Below are positions 54,372-64,000 of a stretch of DNA of 64,000 bases, in pieces (within the stretch, counting starts at the first letter, position 1; each line of letters starts with the position of its first letter). Source of the DNA: Topomyia yanbarensis. Lineage: Eukaryota; Arthropoda; Insecta; Diptera; Culicidae. The position numbers and the translations under genes were made by a program. The notes beneath the pieces were generated by a model. The model searched no databases. It was not told the origin of the DNA and worked only from the letters and a program-made list of their open reading frames with translations. The stretch lies in the NCBI RefSeq assembly GCF_030247195.1, contig NC_080672.1, positions 192,624,199-192,688,198 of the forward strand. Direction: 5' to 3'.

Positions 54372-54490
54372 TTAACCCTCCGGAAGTCGCGCATGACACT
54401 GAATGAGCAGCCGCAGTTGCCCAAAGACAATTCGCTAGCTTTTCAGAGCAGCGTGCACTCAGTGCACCAGCGCGACTGCCGAAAGATTAA
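54372..54490. mobile_element. TTAA-flanked (piggyBac-type) MITE, 119 bp including TTAA
   Basis: TTAA at both borders, with inverted ends CCCTCCGGAAGTCGCGC and, from the other side, TCTTTCGGCAGTCGCGC. Twelve or more of 17 positions match, with AGTCGCGC exact. TTAA duplication and a CCCT start recall piggyBac-type elements. Non-coding. Confidence 0.65.
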
Positions 54491-54886
54491 CGGAAGATCC
54501 CAGACTCATCACCATTTCCACACAGACTAAAATACATAACACTATGAGGAAATTCATCCCCAAAATGTCAATCCGCTTATTTTTCCAGAACACTAGCTCC
54601 TACATTTGCTTGTCGGTCATCCCTCGAGCCTGGTAACAATTTTTCAGATTTGGAAATATTTAAATTACATGACTGTTAAAAGACCAAAAGTGGTTTAATT
54701 GAAATGGAAGATACAAAAAGTTTAAAACTAACTAAAAATGAAAAAAATGGTGTAAGCTCAAACGATGGACGTTGAAAAATGTTAATTTAATTTGATTTGT
54801 TTGAGCACTCTGGAAAATTTATAAAAAGGTCTGGAAAAACCTGGAAAATCAGGGAATTTCATTTTCAGAAATGAGTCGACACCCTG

Positions 54887-55640
54887 GTTATTGCGAGTTA
54901 CGAGGAGTTGAAAATCAATAGTTTTAGACATTTTAAACGCACACTGGGAAGTAAATGCGTCAAAATCGAAAAAAAATTCACAGACAAATATTTTTCGTTA
55001 TTGCGAGTTATTAGGCGTTGAAACTCAATAGTTTTAAACATTTTAAACGCACACTGAGAAGTAAATGCGTCAAAATTGAAAAAAATTCAACTTTTCACAG
55101 ACAAATCTTGTTTGTTATTGCGAGTTAAGAGGTGTTGAAAATCAATAGTTTTAGACATTTTAAACGCACACTTGGAAGTAAACGCGTCAAAATTGAAAAT
55201 TTTTCATCTTTTCACAGATATTTTCACACTGGGTAGTAAATGCGTCAAAATTGAAAAATTTTCATCTCTACACAGATAAATATTGTTTGTTATTGCGAGT
55301 TACGAGGAGTTGAAAATCAATAGTTTTAGACATTTTAAACGCACACTGGGAAGTAAATGTGTCAAAATCGAAAAAAATTCAAGTCTTCACAGACAAATAT
55401 TTTTCGTTATTGCGAGTGACTAGGAGTTGAAAATCAATAGTTTTAGACATTTTAAACGCACACTGGGAAATAAATGCGTCAAAATCGAAAAATTTTCAAC
55501 TTTTCACAGACAAATATTGTTTGTTATTGCGAGTTAAGAGGTGTTGAAAATCAATAGTTTTAGACATTTTAAACGAACAAGGAAAAGTAAATGCGTCAAA
55601 ATGGAATTTTTTTCAACTTTTCGCTAATTTTTTTGTTTTT
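54887..55640 (+). repeat. About 115-bp minisatellite array, six to seven units
   Basis: Units start TTATTGCGAGTTA at about 54889, 54997, 55112, 55290, 55402 and 55522, with a truncated unit near 55218-55285. Each contains AATAGTTTTAGACATTTTAAACG and AGTAAATGCGTCAAAAT in part. Same family as the pairs in palindrome 2. Confidence 0.9.
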
Positions 55641-56277
55641 CGAGTTACAGTAAGATTCCGTTTTTGGCACGTTCCGTTTTTGACATGCTCCCATTTTGGC
55701 ACACTCTGATTTTGGCAACAAATGGGTTCCGTTTTTGACAACATTCTTGTTGTCCATAATAAACCTTTTTAAAATGCGGAACAGATATTTTTTGTATCAA
55801 TTGACATTACATTTGACTTTATTTCCATACATGGGAGTCATATTAATCCTCAAAAGCCCAAATCATTTTTTTTCAAATTTTGTTAAAATTGTCTCATAGT
55901 TGCAATACTTTACTATGATAATTTTACGATGTTTTTCGCAATGTTGTTTTAAAAAAGCGTTATGTATTTAAAGGTTAACTATATTTTACACTATATGTGT
56001 CGTATTTAATGATAACAATAAGTATAGAAATATATTGTTTATGTATAATACAACTGGAAGCAGTGTAATTAGTGTTAGACGGAATCAATTTTTATAGTCG
56101 AATGCAAATGAATGCGCTACACCGCATAATACAACGTCACTACAAAACTTGGCACTAAATTTGCAATACATATCGAAAGCCCGTATTTAGGAATACAAAA
56201 CTGATAGCTCCCAAATAGTTTACGATGTCTTTGGCACATTTGTTAGTTTTTTGGCGATTTTTTTCAAATGATTGGAA
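55641..56277. other. Non-coding; repeated CCGTTTTTGGCAC motifs
   Basis: ACAGTAAGATTCCGTTTTTGG at 55645, followed by several (C)CGTTTTTGRCA and ATTTTGGCAC words to about 55742, resembles the terminal region of a pogo-like or other MITE. A matching opposite end was not found. The rest is AT-rich without genes. Confidence 0.4.
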
Positions 56278-56461
56278 TTAGGGTGGTCCTTGTGGTTAGG
56301 GTGTTCAAAGTATCGACTGTTTAGATGTGTGAAGTTTACCTGCGCAATGCCCTACAATATAACACAAATAAATTAAAGCAAGTTTGCTGAATAAACAAGG
56401 CTATCTATAATGGTTAAATTGTTATGATTTTTTTAAAAGATTTGAGGTAGGGTGGCTCTTG
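56278..56461. repeat. Dispersed short repeat, paired with 37022-37210
   Basis: Begins TTAGGGTGGTCCTTGTGG and ends GGTAGGGTGGCTCTT. Inverted relative to the partner copy. Non-coding. Confidence 0.6.
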
Positions 56462-56768
56462 AAAAATCGGGTTGCTTATATTATCTTGAATTTTCATAAA
56501 GAAGAGATTACAGCCCCAGGAGCGAAATCAACATTACCATGCAGTGAATTGTTTGAGTTTTGACGTCCAGTGGGTCGAAAAAAAGCGATTCGAATTAAAT
56601 GATATGTTATACCTTCGTAATGAGGAGCATTGTACTCGAGGAGTGCGCGAAGGTTGTGAGAATTCTACTAGACGATGCACAATGTCGCCTAGCCTTACAA
56701 AACCTCAAAGTTTTATGTTGGATTTTTCCTGAATTCACCTTTTTCTCTGTTTGTAAACGGGTTGAATA

Positions 56769-57768
56769 TAGAGGTGTGCGCCACGCCGCCGCACAGTGGC
56801 CGGAGGCTGGCCAAAACCTCAAAAATTAATTTTTGAAATATTGATATTTTATATTTTTGCTTAATTTCTCATGTATTGAATGAAGTATATTCAAAATTTT
56901 ATGATCATTGGATAAGAACACAATTTTTAACATGAGTTTAAACGTAGCAAAGTCCGGACTATTTAATGATGTTCATTTCCGAAACCACCATTGATCTGTT
57001 CACTTCAAATGCATGTTGCTCTTTTAATTTTGGTCCGATTTTAGCAAAACTAGTTTCATTGTGTAGAGGAACGAAAGAACTTGGTTAGTGAATAAAATAG
57101 ATTTGGTAAATTTGCTTGGAACTATGACTTTTTCGTTTAAATATTTTTGAGGTGGTCAGATCAAAAATACTTTTTTCACTAATGTATTCTGTACAAATTT
57201 CGGAATCATTTCGGAACGGTCACATAGTATACATTCTATGGGAAATAACCTCTACTTTTCGAATATCATGGTCTCGTTCTGCGCATAGGTGCGCAAAAAG
57301 GTTTAAGAAGATATTGAAGCTTTGTTGCTGATATGGAGGCGCATGGTGTTTTGTGTGAAATATTTAGATAATCTACGGTAAACCAACGCATTATACAATG
57401 GATTTAAAGTAGTGTTCTTCATTTTTATCGTATTGCTGACATTGGTGAACAGTAATGGAAAATCTATCATGAAAACGGGATCATAGTTATAAGAAAGGTT
57501 CAATGACACTGTATGGAAAAATGCATTTAATATTTTACGACTTTTGACATCAAAAATGAGCTCAGCACCTCAAAATTAGCTTAAATTGTGATTTTCAGCC
57601 AAATTAGGTAACATTTGAGGTTTTGTCCGACTTTTGTTTGAAGACCCGCCACTGTGCGCCGCCGCCGCGCCGCGCCTGCGATTGCATGTAAAAATAGTAA
57701 GCACATTGGCTCGACGTGGGCGCGCCGCCGACCTTTACCTGAAATCGGCGGCGCGGCGCACATCTCTA
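56769..57768. mobile_element. GC-rich-ended hAT-like MITE with exact 8-bp duplication
   Basis: The ends are TAGAGGTGTGCGCC and, inverted, TAGAGATGTGCGCCGCGCC. They are flanked by an exact GTTGAATA duplication (56761-56768 and 57769-57776). Its own sequence is only about 130 bp because a second element (56792-57656) is inserted near its left end. The TAGAG end form and 8-bp duplication fit hAT. No transposase is seen. Confidence 0.85.
56792..57656. mobile_element. Nested hAT-like MITE, 865 bp, with exact 8-bp duplication
   Basis: The ends are CACAGTGGCCGGAGG and, inverted, CACAGTGGCGGGTC, with CAAAACCTCAAA just inside both. They are flanked by exact CGCCGCCG (56784-56791 and 57657-57664), which lies in the terminal region of the outer element. 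The interior is AT-rich and non-coding. Confidence 0.8.
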
Positions 57769-57776
57769 GTTGAATA

Positions 57777-58099
57777 GAGTCTTTTCAAAATATTATGTCT
57801 TGAGGACAAAAGATAGATATTTTACAGAACTTCAAAGGTGAAATATACGATCAATTCAGAAAAAAATGTGTTCCAACCTTTGTTATTCAAATGAATATAT
57901 CGTTTTAGTTAAGATTACGATTAGGGCCGAACTGATTTCATTAGTAAGGTTATTTGCTGGACATATATTTACCATTCGATTTAGTCGCTAAAGACACATT
58001 CCACACACTTGTATCGCTTACCTCATGAAAATAAATCTGCTAATATAAGTAAAAGTTGTTCTGAAATATGTTGGTATAAGTTTAAGGCTCCCAAATCAT

Positions 58100-58101
<2 letters not shown>
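57777..58101. other. No gene recognised
   Basis: AT-rich non-coding sequence, nothing further supported. Confidence 0.5.

Positions 58102-58192
<91 letters not shown>
58102..58192. repeat. (AT)n microsatellite
   Basis: About 90 bp of AT dinucleotide repeats. Confidence 0.97.
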
Positions 58193-58195
<3 letters not shown>

Positions 58196-61099
58196 TTTTT
58201 AAAAGAATTTTATGACGCTCGTCAATAAAACCAGTAATACATTTAAGACTCGTTTTTAATAATTGAATAGATTTTCCCGTGCCACACCGATATGCTCGTA
58301 ATGAAATTAATTTGGAGTAATCTTAAATGCCATTTTATTGTATACATATTGTACAAAGATTTCATCTTTGGACGCAGTTTTTTTGAGTGAATGTATTGCC
58401 GGATGCAAGGGGGGCCAAAATTGACCATTTTTGCGTTGTCCCCTAACGCAAAAATCATGTTTTTTTTCAATTTTTCACGAAAACAATGCACGATATCTAT
58501 GAAATATTTTCAGAATCTATTAGTACTCATCAATACCTTTCTAAAAATGTGCTATTTGTATATAACAAACTTTGAAATCGTTCTTTCGCAGGGGTGCACT
58601 GAAGTGTTGTCCCCTAACGCTTTCCGTTACATTACGGTAAATTCTTCTGCAGAGATACTTTGGGAGCCTACAGAACAGGATATAGACATAAAAGATATAA
58701 GCTACCTATTTCAGAAATAGCGCAGCCATGCAGTGGTATGAGTGGCTTAAGGGGTGGAAAGAGAGGGGGGGGGGGTTACGCCATTAAGGGAAGGCCTACC
58801 TTATAATATTACAAAATAATCGAGTATTTATTACATCTATCAATGGATAAACTATCTAAGAATAAATCAACAATTTCAGAACAGGGTTCAAAAATATGGA
58901 ATGGAACGCAAAGATATGGAATGGAACGCAAACAAGTATGAGAGCGCATGGAAGAATTTGGTCATAGGGAATAACACTCACTTGTCCTCCTTAAATATTC
59001 TTTCAAATTGACGGGATAACACTGTTCAACACACGATCGGGGAGCAGAACCAAAAAAAAATGGCGAAAGTTATGGGTCCCAGGAAACCCCTGGTGAAGAT
59101 ATTTTTGAAAAAAATTGGAACCGGGCTTCACAGTTTAAAACCAAAGTTTGTATGGATAACTAGGGGTGTTCAAGAGGCAAGATATCAATGAAAATGGTCA
59201 TCTTAAAGTATCGCATAAAATGCTTATTAAATCGAAAAAGTAATCTATGCAAGTTTTTAGCTCAATCGGACATCATTAAGGGGGTGCTGCGTTTGAATAA
59301 TGTTTTCATAATATAAGAAAAAATCCAATACATGAAATGTTGAAAATCGAAAAAAAAATGTTTTGTTGAAATACGTCTGAAAATAGCATGAAGCATCAGC
59401 ATCTAGTGTTTTGAACAAACGAAAACCGCTGAAAACAAATAATTTTTTTTAGATCCAAGGAAATTTTTGAAAAAAATGATTCGATAATCGAAAATTTTAC
59501 TGTGAAGCCCTACGATTGAAAAAAAATTACCATCGAACTGGGCTTGGTAGCAGCACAAATAAAAAAAATGGCGGGGATTTGTGGTTCCAACTAAATCACC
59601 GTGAAGGAGTTTTTAAAAAAAATGGAACGGGACTTCACAGTTTAAAACCAAAGCTTTGTGAAATTTTTGAAAATTTGCATCTTTTAAGTGAAATGGACAT
59701 TTTTAATCGAATTTTTCCAACGTACTAGGCTTGGGAGCAGAACAAATAAAAAGATGGCGGAGATTTACGGTTCCAACTAAGTCACCGTGGAGAAATTTTT
59801 GAAAAAAAATGGAACGGGACTTCACAGTTTATTATTATTGACCACTTGGAACAAACCACGGTTGGTCTTTTCGGAATTGATTTTCTTCTACATGAATCAA
59901 ACATCGTAGTTTAACACAACTTTTTAATGTTTTTATAGCACGTTAAAGTCAAATTTTTATTGAGGATACGCATTTCTCAGAATTCGCAAATAAAAGATAC
60001 AATTTCACGAAATTCTCCAGTTTTCTGTCATTTAGATAATTCAGTGACAAGCCGGCCATAGCTGACCCATAAGACCGCAATTGTGTGCAATTTTTTAAAA
60101 AAAATTTCATACTTAATATATCTAAATTTTCAAAAAGCTGCGTCCTTCCCTTCTTTTCCAAAAATCACGTAAAACGGATGCATTTTGATTAATTTCCGCA
60201 ATCATTACTATTAAGTGCCTTCTTGCACTTATTGTATACATAGAAACGGTTGAACAAACGCCAGAGGTTGAACTGGAAGGGCGATATTCTATTTCTAAAT
60301 CTTTACTTCAACCGTATTACTGGTTTTTCACGACAATCTATACAATATGTAAATATCATAACTGCTTGACTGAGACTGAGTATTGCCTTTGCTGAGTTGC
60401 TTCAGTGTCACATTTGTTTATTTTTAATGCAACAAGAAAATAAATATTGAACCACACTAATGACGTTTTTTGATCTGCCCTAATCAACAGTAAATTTTAT
60501 TTTCAAGATTTTGTAATGTCAAAAAACAAAGTCAGCACATTAAAGTTGCTTGAAAAAACTTATTTGGTCAACAAAATAAAAATTTGTTGAGTCACCCTAA
60601 TAAACAGTTAATTTTATTTAATGTATTTTCCGATGTCAATAATGTATTCAACTTACCAAAACTATTTGAAACCACCTAGTTTGGCATTTCAAATCATTAT
60701 TTTGAGTTATTTACATGTCTAGCGGTAATATGCTTGGCTTTGTTTGAGCTTCAACAAACACTTCGGTCGCGTTAGGGGACAACACTTCATATGTGACCGT
60801 TTGTGTTCATTTTGGTGTTGTCCTCTAACGCAGCGTTTGCAACGGTCGTGAAAAAATTTTCATGAAAGCGCAAAAATGTAAGTATACAGTGTTGTTCTGT
60901 GACTATCGATGATCAAATTCCTAGAACAAATAGATGCTCTCAAGTTTGAGATAGAGAAGGTTTTTTGATAAATACGAGTATAGGTTGGAAAATCAATATT
61001 TTGGAGCTCATCGAGCGAATCTTCATGCGAGACTCAAAGTCGAATCAAAAAGCTGACATAATCAGGGGGAAATAATAAAATCAGGTCTTCGCTGTATTA
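58193..61099. other. Non-coding, with repeated motifs
   Basis: No gene recognised. GCGTTGTCCCCTAACGC-like words recur at 58433-58449, 58604-58620, 60769-60785 (inverted) and 60815-60831. Related blocks with AATGGAACGGGACTTCACAG or close variants recur at about 59090, 59620 and 59810, suggesting degraded internal repetition at 59040-59830. Frames in this region are short and unsupported. Confidence 0.55.
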
Positions 61100-62184
61100 T
61101 TAAGGGGGCGTCTGGTGTAAAGTGCTCAAACCGAAAGTTATTTTGTTTTACGATTTTGAAGGCAAGGAAACAATGCATCTTTTATGTAATGTTAAGCTTT
61201 AAATTTGTACGTTTATTCTGTACGAAAAAAATATTTGCACGGCCTTATTCTGCGCGGCGTGTGACGTGAGACGACGAAACTCACCTCACTTTACGTGACT
61301 TTTCTCACCCGATTCTGAGAGTCGACTCGGGTGAGGTGAGATTCCTCATTGCGGTTAAATGGGAGTCTCACGTCACCCGAAGTGACTCTTCAGAATTGGG
61401 TGAAGTCACGTAGAGTGAGGTGAGATTAGTCGTCTCACGTCACACGCCGCGCAGAATAGGGTCGGCAGCCACGCAGAGCCACACATACGAGCGTTCCAAG
61501 AGTAGACGTCCAACCATTTCCACGTCGAGGAGCGCCGCGGCTAACACGATGACTCTTGATAAAATTGTTTGACACAGGAAATTAAGTAAAATTTGTAGTA
61601 ACTCGATGAACCCAAAAAAAAGTTCGAATTTAGGAAAATGGCTTCATGTAAACCGAAAAATCTCATATTTTTCTGTAAAATTCGTGCACTTTTCTTCAAA
61701 GAACAATTTTTTCATTCTGTTTTCTGTGGTTCACCGACAGGCTACACATATTGTGCATTTTCATAAAAAAAATCAAGTCAATTCTTTGATTAGTTTTTGA
61801 GTTATCGTGTTCACCAATTTGAAAAACGCGGTTTCGAAAAAACGCTATTAAAGGATACTCCATATCAAATTGCATCACGGAAAAAATGACGTGGAAAACA
61901 ATCCATTTGGTATTTTCTCTTAAAAATTTGGGTGGAAGTAGTTTAAAGTTTATTGTTCAAACTGTATTTTTATCGCTGTCAGTCTTAAGAAAATTGTTGC
62001 CGATAGATTGAAATCTGCGTGTGTCACAGCAAATACGTGCGAGGAATGCATGGCTGTTTAAAACAAAAGAAGTTCAGCGTGGTCACCGAGATTGCGGGAG
62101 ACTATTCTAGAGGCTCAATACTAACAATTAAGCGGATAAAAAAGAAGTCAATTTTTTTGCCCACTACACCAGACGCCCCCTTAA
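61100..62184. mobile_element. TTAA-bounded transposon, about 1.08 kb, perfect 20-bp ends
   Basis: The left end TTAAGGGGGCGTCTGGTGTA is repeated exactly, inverted, at the right end (62165-62184). The outer TTAA may be the target duplication (piggyBac-like) or part of the ends. The interior has short unsupported frames and a nested palindromic MITE at 61239-61468. Probably non-autonomous. Confidence 0.82.
61239..61468. mobile_element. Palindromic MITE, about 230 bp
   Basis: The arms begin CGGCCTTATTCTGCGCGG and, inverted, CCGACCCTATTCTGCGCGG. TGTGACGTGAGACGAC and CTCACCTCACT are shared, covering about 80 bp per arm. It is GC-richer than its surroundings. No clear target duplication was found. 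Confidence 0.8.
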
Positions 62185-62639
62185 CATGAATGAGATGTAC
62201 ACTAAAGCAGAGATGATGCTTATAGAGATGCGCGAAGACTGAAGCCAAAAGTTCCAATCGAACCCAAAACAACGGTTCCAAACTAGCAATGTAAACAAAT
62301 ATGGCGGATTTAGGAAGTAATGCGTGGGGAGTATCGAGATTGAAATGAAAAGAAATGCATGTCTGCATCCTGCATCCTCGATACATTTTTTCTAGTGCAA
62401 CGAAAAACATGTAGACAGGCTCAGTAACGTAAATCAATGCGTTTCCAAGTTACATGATTGAGTATTGTGGGAAATATTTCAAAAAAGGAATTCGCTTTTC
62501 ATTCATTAAAACTACAAGTCACTCGCTGTTTACACAATATTCCTGGTTGCCAAAACTAGCAGACAAATAATTTGTAAAACCGTGCAGCCAAGTTTACTGT
62601 TTTTCTCGCCGCGTGTCTTTATATTTAAAACATCGTCTT
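62185..62639. other. No gene recognised
   Basis: A short frame on the minus strand (62102-62437) has no recognisable motif. Nothing else is supported. Confidence 0.5.
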
Positions 62640-63830
62640 GGCACTAAAATAGAAGTCACCATCTTAGATGAAAACATGACTTCCGGAATTGACATCCGGT
62701 ATCTATTCATTAACGCTATTACAAAAATTCTCACATTGTTGTGGTAATTGAAAATTTTACTAAACCGAAGTAGCCATCTTGATTTTCGAAATGGTCTCAG
62801 ACATTGATATTTGGTACCTACTCGTCAATCCCTTTCCAAAAATACTCATATTGATTGGGCTTTGGAGAATTCCACTGAACCGGAAGTCGCCATCTTGAAT
62901 TTCAATATGGCACCAGACATCGATATCTAGCGTCTATTCGTCAATTCCATTCCAAAAATACCCATATTGATTCGATTTTGGAGAATTCCAATGAACCTGA
63001 AGTCGCCATCTTGGTTTTCCAAATGTCCACTCATCAATCCCGTTTCAAAAATACCCATATTGATGGGATTTCAGAGACTTCCACTGGACCGGAAATCGCC
63101 ATCTTGGTTTTCAAAATGGCCTTAAACATTGATATCTGACGTTCACTCATCAATTTCGTTCCAAAAATACCCATATTGATGGGGTTTCAGAGAATTCCAC
63201 TGAACCGGAAGTCGCCATCTTGGTTTTCAAAATGGCCTTAAACATCGATATCTGACGGCCACTCATCAATCCCGTTCCAAAAATACCCATATTAATGGGG
63301 TTTCAGAGACTTCCACTGGATCGGAAGTCGCCATCTTGGTTTCCAAAATGGCCTTAAACATCGATATCTGACGTCCACTCATCAATCCCGTTCCAAAAAT
63401 ACCCATATTTATGGGGTTTCAGAAAATTCCACTGAACCGGAAGTCGCCATCTTGGTTTTCAAAATGGCCTTAAACATCGATATCTGACGGCCACTCATCA
63501 ATCCCGTTCCAAAAATACCCATATTAATGGGGTTTCAGAGACTTCCACTGGACTGGAAGTCGCCATCTTGGTTTCCAAAATGGCCTTAAACATCGATATC
63601 TGACGTCCACTCATCAATCCCGTTCCAAAAATACCCATATTTATGGGGTTTCAGAGAATTCCACCGAACCGGAAGTCGCCATCTTGGTTTTCAAAATGGC
63701 CTTAAACATCGATATCGGACGTCCACTCATCAATCCCGTTCCAAAAATAGCCATATTGATGCGGTTTCAGAGAATTCCACTGAACCGGAAGTCGCCATCT
63801 TGGTTTTCTAAATGGCCTCAGACATGAACA
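62640..63830. repeat. 116-bp satellite array, about 11 units
   Basis: The word GTCGCCATCTTGG or a close variant recurs at about 62655, 62773, 62890, 63006, 63098, 63214, 63330, 63447, 63562, 63678 and 63795. Spacing is 115-118 bp except one short 92-bp unit. Conserved words are CCACTCATCAATCCCGTTCC and AAAATACCCATATT. Units at 63214-63678 alternate between two subtypes. The first units are the most diverged. Non-coding. Confidence 0.93.
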
Positions 63831-64000
63831 TTTGGCATCTACTCGTTAATGCTGTTCCAAAAGCAATCACTTCCACTTTTCCAAAAATCTTCGAAATTCT
63901 TCTTCAAAATGGAAAAGCAGAAACCGTGTAAATTTCAAAATCCGTGCAAGAAAAAACTTGGTCGAAAACCGTCTAAGTCTTTTGCCTTCATAAGATTTTT

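Larger units (their letters stand above)
48742..54886. mobile_element. Possible hAT-like insertion splitting the minisatellite
   Basis: The left end reads CAGGGTGGCGATTCCTGG and the right end (reverse complement) CAGGGTGTCGACTC, with CCTGGAAAA and AAATCAGGGAATTTC motifs near both ends, as in hAT families with CAGGGTN termini. Minisatellite units lie outside both ends, and GTTAT is present at both borders. No transposase frame is visible. The interval holds several nested MITEs. Alternatively these are two separate MITE ends; the 5-bp rather than 8-bp duplication is a caution. Confidence 0.5.

Noticed and set aside
62640..63830. Regular 116-bp repeats considered as a CRISPR array
   Set aside because: There is no repeat-spacer alternation; the whole unit is conserved, and the genome is eukaryotic. 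It is a satellite.

Overview
This window is transposable-element-dense eukaryotic DNA, most likely from a culicine mosquito (inferred from the mix of LOA/R1-type and CR1/Jockey-type LINEs, a BEL/Pao element, an errantivirus-like gypsy element, hAT and TTAA-type MITEs, and long TA and CTAT microsatellites). I recognise no host gene, no RNA gene and no prokaryotic feature. The only intact long reading frame is the 1778-residue Gag-Pol of the BEL/Pao element. Most other coding signal belongs to decayed retroelements.

Region 1-7160 holds a decayed CR1/Jockey-type LINE (about 2118-7156), preceded at 1-901 by an apparently identical piece of its reverse-transcriptase region. A CTAT microsatellite and a Helitron-like 5' end interrupt this LINE. 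Region 7161-24893 is a nest. Two copies of a 420-bp sequence directly flank an antisense LOA-type LINE (7581-24473). The LINE's RT gene is split by a hAT-like DNA element (9747-21654, 8-bp target duplication GCGAGAAG). The hAT-like element in turn contains a young BEL/Pao retrotransposon (11250-19257, two 660-bp LTRs that look identical apart from a terminal base). Region 24894-27331 is a second, 5'-truncated CR1-type LINE.

Region 27331-35838 is a TA-dinucleotide tract that has received a foldback MITE (27485-28376) and an antisense errantivirus-like element (28692-35568). That element has gag, protease, pol and env remnants, and the RT catalytic core is missing from an otherwise open pol frame. 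A 500-N assembly gap follows, then a third LINE fragment.

Region 38877-49133 is the strangest part: two large palindromes, each centred on an (AT)n tract, joined by a third AT-centred junction, so the sequence reads back and forth over one ancestral locus. Region 48742-64000 is non-coding and packed with short inverted-repeat elements (several with clear target duplications), a roughly 115-bp minisatellite that appears to be split by a 6.1-kb insertion, and a 116-bp satellite with a dimeric higher-order pattern.

Genes cooperate only within each element: EN/RT/RNase H for the LINEs; Gag, protease, RT, RNase H and integrase for the LTR elements; and env for the errantivirus-like element.
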